Shown here: positions 7,945-16,505 of the stretch, piece by piece
Layout of the letters: each line of letters starts with the position of its first letter
Position numbering within the stretch: the stretch's first letter is position 1
Source of the DNA: Pseudalkalibacillus berkeleyi
Lineage (GTDB): Bacteria > Bacillota > Bacilli > Bacillales > Fictibacillaceae
DNA length: 64,000 bases
Reading direction: 5' to 3'
Assembly (NCBI RefSeq): GCF_021608225.1
Contig: NZ_JAKIJS010000001.1
Location: 1,364,001-1,428,000, forward strand
Translations under genes and position numbers: made by a program
The notes under the pieces: model-generated
What the model saw: the letters and a program-made list of their open reading frames with translations, nothing else
Database searches by the model: none
Told to the model about the DNA's origin: nothing

Positions 7945-9351
7945 CTAAAAAATAAATAAGTGTGCAATGAGGACGATAATCGGTAATGTGATTAATGTTC
8001 GTTGGATAAATATAATTACAAGCTCTAAGAACGAAATTGGAATCTTGGATTTGATCAGCAATATACCGATTTCAGACATATAGATTAATTGCGTTAGAGA
8101 TATTCCGGCAATTACAAACCTCGTCAATTCACTTTCAATACCACTACCTAGTACTGCTGGTAAAAACATATCTGCAAATCCAACAATCATAGCAGGTGCT
8201 GCTTCAGCCGCTTCAGGAATTTGCATCCATTCAAGTAACGGGACTAAAGGATAAGCAAGATAAGAAAATATAGGTGTAAACTCTGCAATGACTAGTGATA
8301 TCGTACCAAGAGCCATCACAAGGGGTATCAAACTGAACCAAATATCAAGTACATTCTCAATTCCCTTTCTAACTACAATTGTTAGATCTTTGACTTGTGC
8401 TGCTTTCCTAACACCACTTTTGATACTCCATTTTACACGCGATGCTTCTGTTGGAACTGATTCTTCTATTTGCTTCCCTACAGGTTCATAATAAGTATCT
8501 TTTTTCCTTGATAAGGGTGGAATTCTAGGACAAACAACAGCTGCGACGATACCTGCGATCACGACTGTAATATAAAACGGTACAAACAAATGGTCTAACC
8601 CAATAAAGCTAATCACAACTAAACTAAATGCAATGGATGTGATAGAGAATGTCGTAGCGACTACGGCAGCTTCACGTTTTGTATAATAGCCTTCTTCATA
8701 CTGTTTGGTCGTGATCAATACACCGACTGTGCCACTACCCATCCATGATGCAACTGCATCGATTGAAGATCTTCCGGGCAACCGAAACAATGGCTTCATA
8801 ACTTTTTGCACCATCGTACCAATAAACTCCATAAGTCCGAATTCAAGGAGTAGTGGCATTAATAATCCAGCAAATAAAAACCAAGTTGCAAGAACGGGGA
8901 CGAGAGCATAAAGGACCGTTCCCCCAGTAGTCTCTGACCAAATCCATTCTGGTCCCCATTTCATCAAGGTCATGATCGCAAAAATTGATCCGACAACTCT
9001 CATAGAGAGCCAAAATGGATTAATATCGAATAAATCTTTTAGAAAGGAGTTTGTTTCCAACCAGAGTGGCTTTACTGTTTTCGCATAAATGACTAGAAAC
9101 ACGGATAAACAGAAAACAGTGGTCATTACATGCGGAATGTAATCCCCAAACCAACCATTAACTGATTCAGCAAGGATGCCTACACCAATTGTTAATTTCC
9201 CTTGATAGGTTACAGGTACAAGAAAGAGAAAAATCCCCAACAAAGAAGGAAGAATGAATTTCAAATAAGCTCCGATCGTTAAGGATTGTGGATCGGTTTG
9301 CGTTTCTAATGTACTCTCCTGCAAATTGACCTTTCGCTTCTCAGCTTCCAT
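7945..9351 (-). CDS. YjiH family membrane protein (nucleoside-recognition/Gate domain)
   Basis: A 468-residue integral membrane protein with about 10-11 hydrophobic segments. The sequence matches the YjiH family, which carries the Gate (nucleoside recognition) domain found in nucleoside transporters and spore maturation proteins; the segments around VASWMGSGTVGVLIT and PAVLGSGIESELTRF are the family hallmarks as I recognise them. It is a probable transporter, partner to the downstream aminotransferase. Transcription should start from the -24/-12 promoter at 9444-9461, leaving a leader of about 80 bases. GGAG lies 12 bases before the ATG, slightly long. Confidence 0.78.
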   Translation of the reverse strand: MEAEKRKVNLQESTLETQTDPQSLTIGAYLKFILPSLLGIFLFLVPVTYQGKLTIGVGILAESVNGWFGDYIPHVMTTVFCLSVFLVIYAKTVKPLWLETNSFLKDLFDINPFWLSMRVVGSIFAIMTLMKWGPEWIWSETTGGTVLYALVPVLATWFLFAGLLMPLLLEFGLMEFIGTMVQKVMKPLFRLPGRSSIDAVASWMGSGTVGVLITTKQYEEGYYTKREAAVVATTFSITSIAFSLVVISFIGLDHLFVPFYITVVIAGIVAAVVCPRIPPLSRKKDTYYEPVGKQIEESVPTEASRVKWSIKSGVRKAAQVKDLTIVVRKGIENVLDIWFSLIPLVMALGTISLVIAEFTPIFSYLAYPLVPLLEWMQIPEAAEAAPAMIVGFADMFLPAVLGSGIESELTRFVIAGISLTQLIYMSEIGILLIKSKIPISFLELVIIFIQRTLITLPIIVLIAHLFIF

Positions 9352-9443
9352 ATGTACTACTCACTCCTTTTCAATTTGAATACAGCTATACACTAAATGC
9401 TAAAATGGCCTCCTTTGTGTTTATTTTGTATGTACAACAATTA

Positions 9444-9461
9444 ATGCAAGTTTCATGCCAA
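9444..9461 (-). promoter_or_regulatory. Sigma-54 (SigL) -24/-12 promoter
   Basis: The minus strand reads TTGGCATGAAACTTGCAT, matching TTGGCA-N6-TTGCAT with GG and GC exactly ten bases apart. It lies between the regulator stop (9467) and the YjiH gene, and the adjacent regulator has a sigma-54 interaction domain. Confidence 0.92.
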
Positions 9462-9466
9462 AACAT

Positions 9467-10834
9467 TCATTTTATTTGGTATTTAGAGAGTTTTCTGACA
9501 ACTGTAGGCTGACTAATCCCTAACATTTCTGCCATTTTTGTAGTCGTTTGATAACGTTCCCTTGCCTCTCTCAATAATTTCTCTTCCACATTGCTTAAAA
9601 TGTCATTTAAGTTTACTTCTCCTGAAATAGTATATTCTTCCTTCGGCTCGAGTAGCGACTCAGGCAAATATTCAGCTGTGATCACTGTTGAATGACTAAT
9701 GACAACCATTCTTTCAATAACATTCATCAGTTCTCTAACATTCCCATCCCAATCAGCATTCAGCATGATTTGCATAGCATTGTCTTCAATCGTTCGTTGA
9801 CGGTTATACTTTTCTGTAAATCGTTTCATAAATAATTCGATAAGCGGTACAATATCTTCCCTACGCTCTTTTAATTTAGGGATTGTAATCGGTACAACGT
9901 TTAATCTAAAATAAAGATCTTTACGAAAACGTTTTTCATTTACAGCTTGCAGTAGATCCTTATTCGTTGCAGCAACCAATCTGAAGTCTACTTTTCGCGG
10001 CTTCGTCCCTCCTACCCGATAAAACTGCTTCTCTTGGATAAGCTTCAACACTTTTACTTGTTGCTCCAACGGGAGTTCTCCGACTTCGTCTAAAAATAAC
10101 GTTCCTCCTTCTGCAAGCTCAACGAGTCCTGCTTTTCCGTTGCGATTTGCTCCTGTAAATGCACCACCTTCATAACCAAATACTTCAGCTTCAAATAGCT
10201 GTTCGGGAATAGATCCACAATTCACTTCAATAAATGGTCCCGTTTTTCGACTGCTTTTTTGGTGTATGAAATTGGCTAGCATTGATTTACCGACTCCAGA
10301 ATCACCGAGCAGGAGTATATTTGCATCTACTTGAGCAATTTGCAAAGACAGCTTTATCACATGTTCCATCTTGACACTTCTGGCAATGATGCCGTGGGTA
10401 GATGAAAAGCGATTGCGCAATAATTCAAGCTCACTTTTTACACGTTCCATTTCATCTTCTAAATTTTCAAGGTAACTTTTCATCTCCATTAATTCAGTGA
10501 TATCATGCGAATAACTGACAACTTTATATATATCATTCTGCTCATTAAATACGGGTACTCCAGTAACGAGCAACCTTTTATTACCCTTCGTTGTTTGCAC
10601 GAAAGTTACTTTCTTCTTTTTTTCTAACACGAGTGGAGTCGCTAATGGTGTGAACAAACCTTCAGATTCAAGGTCATATACCGACTTGCCTATAAGATCA
10701 TCAGATTTCACACCATAGATTGAGCCTGTTAAATCACTAACTTTTACAATCGTCCCTTTCTGATCTGTAACGACGATATCATCCTGTAGAGAATCTAATA
10801 TCGCTCCAGCTTCATTCCACTTTTTCGAATCCAA
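9467..10834 (-). CDS. Sigma-54-dependent enhancer-binding regulator (PAS-AAA+-HTH)
   Basis: A 455-residue transcription activator. Residues ~10-120 form a PAS sensor domain, ~145-370 an AAA+ domain with Walker A (LLGDSGVGKS), the sigma-54 contact loop GAFTGA and Walker B (GGTLFLDEVGELP), and the C-terminus a Fis-type helix-turn-helix (AEMLGISQPTVVRKL). The best start is TTG at 10834, five bases after GGAGGG; the frame extends upstream to a TTG/ATG near 10888 but without an SD. It lies directly upstream of a -24/-12 promoter and most likely activates the YjiH-aminotransferase pair in answer to a ligand bound by PAS. The ligand is unknown. Confidence 0.9.
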   Translation of the reverse strand: MDSKKWNEAGAILDSLQDDIVVTDQKGTIVKVSDLTGSIYGVKSDDLIGKSVYDLESEGLFTPLATPLVLEKKKKVTFVQTTKGNKRLLVTGVPVFNEQNDIYKVVSYSHDITELMEMKSYLENLEDEMERVKSELELLRNRFSSTHGIIARSVKMEHVIKLSLQIAQVDANILLLGDSGVGKSMLANFIHQKSSRKTGPFIEVNCGSIPEQLFEAEVFGYEGGAFTGANRNGKAGLVELAEGGTLFLDEVGELPLEQQVKVLKLIQEKQFYRVGGTKPRKVDFRLVAATNKDLLQAVNEKRFRKDLYFRLNVVPITIPKLKERREDIVPLIELFMKRFTEKYNRQRTIEDNAMQIMLNADWDGNVRELMNVIERMVVISHSTVITAEYLPESLLEPKEEYTISGEVNLNDILSNVEEKLLREARERYQTTTKMAEMLGISQPTVVRKLSKYQIK

Positions 10835-10860
10835 ACGAATCCCTCCAATTGAATTATTCA

Positions 10861-10956
10861 TTATTGAATAACCTTTCATCCATAACAAGTCAAAACTTGT
10901 CCTATATTCAAGTTTAACAATTATTCAATAACGAATAGTTTATTCAAATATGAATA
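10861..10956. promoter_or_regulatory. Cluster of palindromes upstream of the sigma-54 regulator
   Basis: Two palindromes of the form TATTC-N6-GAATA occur in tandem (10922-10937 and 10941-10956, 19 bp centre to centre), with TTATTGAATAA at 10861-10871 and ACAAGT-N4-ACTTGT at 10885-10900. These are candidate operator or upstream-activating sites for the adjacent regulator. No experimental support is visible. Confidence 0.45.
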
Positions 10957-11620
10957 TCTTTCTCATCATCATACAAATGTTTAAGCAAAATAGATAGTCC
11001 CATTCATTTATTCGATCACGACAAAAAGAACATTTCACAATATCAAACGCGAAATGTAAAGTTCAATTAAATTATGTATACGATAGGGAAGTTATAGGGA
11101 TTGAAATAGATTTTATATATTGTGTAAAGGGTCTATCGGTGAGGTTTGGTTAGGTATTGATCCATTATGAGGATAGAGAAATATTTATGTGTAACAACAT
11201 ATGAAGAAATGAATCAGTGGTGCCAATCAAATCGGACAAAATAATATGTAATACTGGTCAAGTCATACTGTGAGATGGATACAACTCTAACCAGTTTATT
11301 CATGCTCCTAGGTTCGGTGGATTAGTCTATACAACCCTAGTTCATTTAAAAGACTAATAACTCATACAACGAAAGCCCTACCTCTCTTTCGTCCTTACGA
11401 CTCCTAGGTCGTGCCAGTGCGAATCAGTTATATTGTAGCTCTTACCTATCTCCTTTCTACTCAAATTTTTTATCTTGTTAGGAATAATAAATTATGGAGA
11501 ACAAATAGATGGGGTTGTGTATGCTAAGTGAGCATACGTTAAGAACGGAGCATGCGTTTCTTTGAGAAACCTCCAGTTAACGGGGGACTGATACCTTTCC
11601 AATTTACGCTTTTAAACGCA
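10957..11620. other. Gene-free region with hairpins, no gene supported
   Basis: About 660 bases hold no convincing coding frame on either strand. One plus-strand frame (11211-11349) looks protein-like but has an internal stop. Two adjacent hairpins lie at 11369-11392 (ACGAAAG/CTTTCGT) and 11397-11412 (ACGAC/GTCGT), and two inverted repeats at 11519-11537 and 11556-11570. They may be parts of a decayed element or an unrecognised RNA. Confidence 0.5.
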
Positions 11621-11650
11621 AAAAGGGTGATGTACAAACGTACATCACCC
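11621..11650 (-). terminator. Terminator of the cold-shock gene
   Basis: A perfect 11-bp inverted repeat (GGGTGATGTAC/GTACATCACCC, 11625-11650) with a 4-base loop is followed by TTTTTGCG on the minus strand. Confidence 0.85.
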
Positions 11651-11667
11651 GTTAAAGTTAAGTTTAA

Positions 11668-11868
11668 TTAAACTTTTTGTACGTTAGACGCTTGAGGTCC
11701 ACGGTCGCCTTCAACGATTTCAAAAGAAACGTTTTGACCTTCTTCTAGAGTTTTGAAACCTTCACCTTGGATTGCAGAAAAGTGAACGAAAACGTCGTTA
11801 CCTTCTGAAATTTCGATGAAACCAAAACCTTTTTCTGCGTTAAACCATTTTACTGTACCAGTATTCAT
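11668..11868 (-). CDS. CspA-family cold-shock protein
   Basis: A 66-residue single-domain nucleic-acid chaperone of the CspA/CspB family, acting on single-stranded RNA in the cytoplasm. RNP1 (KGFGFI) and RNP2 (VFVHF) are both intact and the length equals the Bacillus proteins. The ATG has AGGAGG upstream. A sigma-A promoter at 12046-12074 gives a leader of about 170 bases, typical of cold-regulated csp messages. In B. subtilis a csp gene also lies in the yprA neighbourhood, but which paralogue this is cannot be told. Confidence 0.95.
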   Translation of the reverse strand: MNTGTVKWFNAEKGFGFIEISEGNDVFVHFSAIQGEGFKTLEEGQNVSFEIVEGDRGPQASNVQKV

Positions 11869-12045
11869 ATACTGTACCTCCTGTATATCTTACAAAATTC
11901 ACTTAAAGTTAACCGTTATACTTTTACCTGTATTAAAAAATACGTACCTACGTTGTTATTAGACAATTTCATCGTCCACAACAATTTGTAGCTACGACTT
12001 TAATCTATCCACCGTTCATATAACTAACTTTATAGCGTTAACCCA

Positions 12046-12074
12046 ACTATAAGGGATATTGAGTCAGATGTCAA
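12046..12074 (-). promoter_or_regulatory. Sigma-A promoter of the cold-shock gene
   Basis: TTGACA (12069-12074) and TATAGT (12046-12051) are spaced by 17 bases on the minus strand. The long leader that follows (to 11869) is a feature of csp genes, whose messages are controlled by RNA structure. Confidence 0.8.
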
Positions 12075-12161
12075 ATCAAATTTGAAAAATCTTTTTCGTC
12101 TACAATCTAACTTCCCTCATATTCATGATGTAATAAAGAATGTATGTGGTGAGGTGGTTGA

Positions 12162-12797
12162 ATGAATCAAGGTTTTATTCCTAATCATACAATTGAAACA
12201 GTCGGTGAAGGTGAGCTTTTCATAGACCCGGATCTAATTGAACTAACGCTCGGAGTAATTACAGAAAATGAAAACGTAGAACTAGCGACTTCTGAAAATG
12301 CGGCAAGAGCTACGCGAGTATTAAACTCTCTATATCAATTAAACATTCCTCAAAATCAAATAGAAACAATCAATTTCATAATACAGCCCGTATATGATTA
12401 CAAAGATGGAACATCCAAACTAAAAGGATTTAAGGTTGAGAATTCATTTCGGGTTCAATTACAGGATGTTGAACTGGCTGGGAACGTTTATGACACTGCA
12501 ATCAATAATGGTGCAAACATAGCAAGTGCACTCACCTACGATGTATCCAATAAAAACAAATACGAACAATCTGTTTTACAAATGGCTTATCAAAATGCTT
12601 TTAATAAAGCTCTTTCGATTTCACAATCTATGGGAGTCAATGTGAACCTCATACCCATTCGTGTTCAAGAAATGAACATTTATAATAACCATGTTATGTA
12701 TAAGGCTGAATTACTACAAACAGCGCAAACACCAATTCGACCCAAAAAAGTATCCATACGAGCACGAATTCATGCTTGGTTTTGTTACTATTATTAA
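12162..12797 (+). CDS. SIMPL domain-containing protein (DUF541)
   Basis: A 211-residue protein of the SIMPL/DUF541 family, proteins of unclear role related to E. coli YggE. Seen features are the GEGELFIDPD start of the fold, the central block ENSFRVQLQDVE and the C-terminal SIRARIHAWFCY strand. No signal peptide or membrane segment is visible, so a cytoplasmic place is likely, unlike the periplasmic YggE. AGGTGG lies 4-5 bases before the ATG. It is transcribed divergently from the cold-shock gene. Confidence 0.8.
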   Translation: MNQGFIPNHTIETVGEGELFIDPDLIELTLGVITENENVELATSENAARATRVLNSLYQLNIPQNQIETINFIIQPVYDYKDGTSKLKGFKVENSFRVQLQDVELAGNVYDTAINNGANIASALTYDVSNKNKYEQSVLQMAYQNAFNKALSISQSMGVNVNLIPIRVQEMNIYNNHVMYKAELLQTAQTPIRPKKVSIRARIHAWFCYYY

Positions 12798-12865
12798 CTT
12801 TGCGTTCACTAGAGTAATCACTTAAATATTGTACACCTGCGAATCCTGTATTAAAATGAAAAATG

Positions 12866-12894
12866 TTGACTATAGTCCGCTGTAATTTTATAGG
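12866..12894 (+). promoter_or_regulatory. Possible promoter of the XRE-type regulator gene
   Basis: TTGACT (12866-12871) and TATAGG (12889-12894) are 17 bases apart, 20 bases before the coding start. Confidence 0.5.
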
Positions 12895-12914
12895 GGATCT
12901 TGGAGGATAAATTG

Positions 12915-13154
12915 ATGAAGCTTGAACAAGCGATTGGATTAGTAATCCGTAAACATAGGACTGTTGAAAAGATCTCCCAGTTCAAACTTGCTGAACAGAC
13001 CGGTTTTGATCGATCTTTCATCAGTCTTTTAGAACGTGGGAGAAGAGTTCCAACTGTAAAAACGATTTTTATTATCGCTAAGCATTTGCAAATCCCACCT
13101 GCTCAGTTGATTGAAGAAGTACATCAACTAGTCGAAAGTGACATTATGGAATAA
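12915..13154 (+). CDS. XRE-family helix-turn-helix protein
   Basis: A 79-residue DNA-binding protein that consists almost only of a Cro/CI-type helix-turn-helix (SQFKLAEQTGFDRSFISLLE, then GRRVPTVKTIFIIAKHL). The ATG at 12915 is 8 bases after GGAGG; an upstream TTG in frame at 12900 overlaps the SD and is rejected. No ligand domain is present. The regulated genes are unknown; the nearest candidates are its own promoter and its neighbours. Confidence 0.85.
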   Translation: MKLEQAIGLVIRKHRTVEKISQFKLAEQTGFDRSFISLLERGRRVPTVKTIFIIAKHLQIPPAQLIEEVHQLVESDIME

Positions 13155-13170
13155 AGTGGAACTGGATTTA

Positions 13171-13512
13171 TTAGGAAGCTGATTTATTATTGGACAAATG
13201 TTTGTCTAATTCCTTATGAATCCCCCCTGTTAACGTACTCCCGAACATTCTAAAATCAGCTCGTAATGCCCAAAGCGGATGCCCGAACGTGGCTGGCTTA
13301 TTCCCCTCTATAAAATAATGACTAATCCATGCGCAAGCATAAGCCAATATAGGTGCTAATAGAATGAACCAGTAGTTCATGGTCAATAATGCTACACCTA
13401 GGCAAACGAACACTAAACTCGTTCCTACAAAGTGCCAAGCACGAGTGGCTCGTTTAGCATGCTGCTGTAAGTAGAATGGCCAAAATTCTTCAAAGCTACT
13501 AAAATTCTTCAT
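13171..13512 (-). CDS. DUF962 (Mpo1-like) membrane protein
   Basis: A 113-residue membrane protein of the DUF962/Mpo1 family. The hallmark FIEGNKPATFGHPLWALRAD near residue 70 is present, as are the N-terminal H..R..H motif and two hydrophobic spans. Yeast Mpo1 is an iron-dependent dioxygenase of fatty-acid alpha-oxidation; the bacterial role is not known. It is followed on the same strand by nothing for its own operon, and lies 27 bases after the YciI-type gene, so the two may be cotranscribed. Confidence 0.85.
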   Translation of the reverse strand: MKNFSSFEEFWPFYLQQHAKRATRAWHFVGTSLVFVCLGVALLTMNYWFILLAPILAYACAWISHYFIEGNKPATFGHPLWALRADFRMFGSTLTGGIHKELDKHLSNNKSAS

Positions 13513-13539
13513 TTAACCTTTCCCTCCTTTTTATTTTCA

Positions 13540-13833
13540 TTATTCAGATTGCATTAACGATACACGGTAAGGGTGCAATGAAGCGCTCATAACCCCTTTT
13601 ACAACACTCGGATCCTCATTCATAAGTGATTCTGCACGTTCAAATGATTGAGTTCTTAAGATAACAATACCTAATGATCCATCTAAGCAAGGACCTGCGA
13701 GCACCAACTCCTTCGTCTCAAGTAATTGCTCCAAATATGAATAGTGCTCACTTAATATTTGATTTTCTTCAGCGGTAATCGTATCTATAAAATCCTTACG
13801 ATACGGGATCAATTTGTACAAGTACTCTCCCAT
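13540..13833 (-). CDS. YciI family protein
   Basis: A 97-residue ferredoxin-like-fold protein of the YciI/YCII-related family, small enzymes or binding proteins of uncertain function. The pattern of an N-terminal strand, central EHYSYLEQLLETKELVLAGP and C-terminal DPSVVKGVMSASLHPYRV fits the family. SD GGAGGG stands before the ATG at 13833. Transcription diverges from the cytochrome bd genes, with about 230 bases in between. Confidence 0.8.
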   Translation of the reverse strand: MGEYLYKLIPYRKDFIDTITAEENQILSEHYSYLEQLLETKELVLAGPCLDGSLGIVILRTQSFERAESLMNEDPSVVKGVMSASLHPYRVSLMQSE

Positions 13834-13894
13834 CTTGACCCTCCTCTCTCTTCTCTACCAAATTCTCTGTTTGCGTAGTATTTCCTCTATTCAA

Positions 13895-13908
13895 TACGGT
13901 ACGTGAAA
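13895..13908. repeat. 14-bp direct repeat, left copy, flanking the bd oxidase genes
   Basis: TACGGTACGTGAAA occurs here and again at 16440-16453, just outside the two-gene oxidase operon. I saw no third copy. Confidence 0.6.
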
Positions 13909-14065
13909 ATTCCTGTTTTAAATACCACCACCAAATGGGCTGACTAGTATGCTGGTGAAAGCTGACCATTAGGACAACTCCTTTTTCTATGCGCATAATA
14001 AACACTTTTATGTTCATGATAATAAAGTCTCTCCCATTAACTATTACGTTGAAAGGACTTTACAC

Positions 14066-15397
14066 ATGGACGATTTATTAATTGCAAGGTCTTTATTCGG
14101 CACCACGATGGGTGTACATATCATTTATGCGACACTGGGTGTTGGCATCCCACTTATGATCTTGATTGCAGAAATTATGTATCAGAAAACTAAGGATAGA
14201 GATTATGCTATCATGGCAAATCGATGGACAAAGGGGTTTGCAGTTCTGCTTGGCGTTGCTATACCAACAGGTACGATAGCGGGAGTTCAGCTATCCCTAT
14301 TATGGCCAGGCTTTATGGAGGTAGTAGGACGAGTCATCGCACTACCTTTTCAAATTGAAATCTATGCTTTTTTCCTTGAAGCTCTCTTTATGTCTATTTA
14401 TGTGTATGCTGCAGACCGTTTGACACCAACCATGAGAATATTAAGTGTCTTCCTCGTATTTGTTGGTGCAGCTGCATCGGGAATACTAATTACCAATGTC
14501 CATGCCTTTGAAGGAACACCCGCCGGATTCAGAATTGAGAATGGACAATTTGTAGATATTGATCCTTGGGCTGCATTTTTTAATCCAAGCTTTTTTGTGA
14601 CAGGTGGCCACGTAGCTGTATCTGCATTTATGACAGGTGCTTTCGTAATTGCGTCCATCGCTGCCTTCAAAATGTGGAAAGAACGAAAACAAAATCGAAC
14701 TTATAAGTATCATCAAAAAGCTTTAATGCTTGGACTTGTTATCGGCGGAATATTCTCTTTGTTAACAGCAATTAACGGTCATGAAAGCGCACAACTTCTT
14801 CATAAGTATCAACCAGAAAAGCTTGCGGCAGCAGAAGGGTTGTTCGAAACACAGCGATATGCGCCACTTGCAGTTGGTGGCTTTACAGATAGAGAAACAC
14901 AAGAAGTTAAATGGGGTATAGAAATTCCTTGGGCACTTAGCTTTCTTGCAGGAGATCGATTTGATACAGAAGTGAAAGGTTTAAACGACTATCCAGAAGA
15001 ATTATGGCCCCCTTTATTTGTACATACATTATTCAATGCAATGGTGGGCATAGGTACGATGTTGATCTTCCTTTCAATTGTTGGATTCACCTACCGTCAT
15101 ATTTTCAAGAAAGACAGGTTTCCAAAGTGGCTAATGACACTATTCATATCTGCGGGTCCACTTGCCATGCTAGCTATAGAGTTTGGATGGATTTTCGCAT
15201 GTACTGGGAGACAGCCTTGGGTCATTTATAGAATTCTCAAAACGGAAGATGTCGTAACGACCGCTACCAATCTAGGTACTTTATTCATTTTATTTATCAT
15301 CATCTATATTATCCTGATGGTTGCTACAGTACTTGTATTAAGATACTACTTCAGGCGCCATCCAATAGAACAAGAACTCGCACGTATTAAAGAATAG
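14066..15397 (+). CDS. cydA: Cytochrome bd-type quinol oxidase subunit I
   Basis: A 443-residue membrane subunit that binds the haems and oxidises menaquinol, reducing oxygen to water. Family markers are the haem-proximal IEIYAFFLEALF helix (the paired Glu of CydA), GGHVAVSAFMTGAF with its haem-ligand His, and GRQPW near residue 385. The Q-loop is short. The length is closer to the B. subtilis YthA/cyanide-insensitive subgroup than to CydA, so the enzyme may be of the YthAB type; the symbol is given for the family. AAAGGA lies upstream of the ATG. Confidence 0.9.
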   Translation: MDDLLIARSLFGTTMGVHIIYATLGVGIPLMILIAEIMYQKTKDRDYAIMANRWTKGFAVLLGVAIPTGTIAGVQLSLLWPGFMEVVGRVIALPFQIEIYAFFLEALFMSIYVYAADRLTPTMRILSVFLVFVGAAASGILITNVHAFEGTPAGFRIENGQFVDIDPWAAFFNPSFFVTGGHVAVSAFMTGAFVIASIAAFKMWKERKQNRTYKYHQKALMLGLVIGGIFSLLTAINGHESAQLLHKYQPEKLAAAEGLFETQRYAPLAVGGFTDRETQEVKWGIEIPWALSFLAGDRFDTEVKGLNDYPEELWPPLFVHTLFNAMVGIGTMLIFLSIVGFTYRHIFKKDRFPKWLMTLFISAGPLAMLAIEFGWIFACTGRQPWVIYRILKTEDVVTTATNLGTLFILFIIIYIILMVATVLVLRYYFRRHPIEQELARIKE

Positions 15398-15408
15398 GAG
15401 GATTCGTT

Positions 15409-16425
15409 TTGACAGATTCTTTACTGGCTATTTCATTACTTTGGATTTTTGTCTTCATCTATGCAGTTGCGGCCACCATTGACTTTGGTGCAGGTTTTTG
15501 GTCTATGATTTATTTAGGTAAACGACAAATGCGTGCCACTCGAATAGCGAACAAGTATCTATCCCCTTCTTGGGAAGTAACCAATGTGTTTATCGTACTT
15601 ATCGTTGTTGCATTGGTCAGTTTCTTTCCGGGAGCAACCTACACTTTAGGAACTGTCATGTTAATCCCAGGTAGTCTTGTTATATTATTACTTGCACTAA
15701 GGAGTGCCTTTCTCGTCTTTTCCCACACTGCGAAAGAATATGAGAAATTTCTAACGTATGTATCAGGTATTTCTGGTTTTCTGATCCCAGGATTACTCAT
15801 TCTAATATTACCGATTTCCCATGGTGGTTATATTAAAACAACTGGAGGTATTGAAAGTCTAAGTTTTGTTGCTTTGTTAGAAAATTGGAGTACATACGCT
15901 TTCTTTGGATTCGCTATTTCAAGTACCCTTTTCTTGTCCTCTCTCCTACTATCAGATTATTCCAATGTTGCAGGAGATGACGAAGCATTTATCATTTACA
16001 GAAGAGATGCTCAAATTCTTGGCCCAATCGTTTTGCTATTTGCATTATTAATTATGTTAGCTATTAAGGTTGAAGCAAATTGGCTGTATGAGAACATGAT
16101 GAATCAATTGGCTTGGTTAGTTGCTTCTATTGTTGTTTTCGCACTAAGTTACGGAGTCTTATGGATCAAAAAACGTATTCCTCGGATTGCCGTTATCGGT
16201 ATCGTCATCCAATATTTATTAGCAAGTTATGCCTATGGCGTCAGTCATCTGCCATATATCGTTTACCCGATTGTTACAATTGAATCAGGCTTTACAGACC
16301 CTAACATGTTTAGAGCACTCTTCGTATCTTATATCGTTGGTTTTGCTATTCTAATTCCTGGATTCATATACTTTTGGCGTCTGTTCATGAAAGATCGTCG
16401 TTATATTAAATCAGGTGATTCTTAA
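15409..16425 (+). CDS. cydB: Cytochrome bd-type quinol oxidase subunit II
   Basis: A 338-residue membrane subunit with about eight to nine spans that supports subunit I. The N-terminal pattern SLLWIFVFIYAVAATIDFGAG is typical of CydB. The start is TTG at 15409, with AGGAGG placed 6-7 bases before it and 11 bases after the cydA stop, so translation is likely coupled. No cydCD exporter genes follow, unlike in the B. subtilis cydABCD operon, which again fits a ythAB-type pair. Confidence 0.9.
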   Translation: MTDSLLAISLLWIFVFIYAVAATIDFGAGFWSMIYLGKRQMRATRIANKYLSPSWEVTNVFIVLIVVALVSFFPGATYTLGTVMLIPGSLVILLLALRSAFLVFSHTAKEYEKFLTYVSGISGFLIPGLLILILPISHGGYIKTTGGIESLSFVALLENWSTYAFFGFAISSTLFLSSLLLSDYSNVAGDDEAFIIYRRDAQILGPIVLLFALLIMLAIKVEANWLYENMMNQLAWLVASIVVFALSYGVLWIKKRIPRIAVIGIVIQYLLASYAYGVSHLPYIVYPIVTIESGFTDPNMFRALFVSYIVGFAILIPGFIYFWRLFMKDRRYIKSGDS

Positions 16426-16439
16426 AATAAGTTGATTAG

Positions 16440-16453
16440 TACGGTACGTGAAA
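16440..16453. repeat. 14-bp direct repeat, right copy
   Basis: Identical to TACGGTACGTGAAA at 13895-13908. It begins 15 bases after the cydB stop codon. Confidence 0.6.
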
Positions 16454-16471
16454 TTTTAACATCGTTTTTAA

Positions 16472-16498
16472 ATAAAAGGCTGCCTATTTCAGTCAGCC
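16472..16498 (-). terminator. Terminator of the small membrane protein gene
   Basis: GGCTG/CAGCC hairpin (16478-16498) with an 11-base loop, followed on the minus strand by TTTTATTT. It could also stop plus-strand cydAB transcripts, though the T-run is weak in that direction. Confidence 0.6.
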
Positions 16499-16505
16499 CT
16501 TGCCA

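Noticed and set aside
11211-11349. Protein-like plus-strand frame in the gap after the sigma-54 regulator
   Set aside because: It contains an internal stop, has no SD and matches no family I can name; at most a remnant.
13796-13990. A 57-residue minus-strand frame beginning after GGAG and overlapping the YciI-type start
   Set aside because: The SD is good, but the composition is not protein-like, no family is recognised, and it overlaps the next gene by 38 bases. A short leader peptide cannot be excluded.
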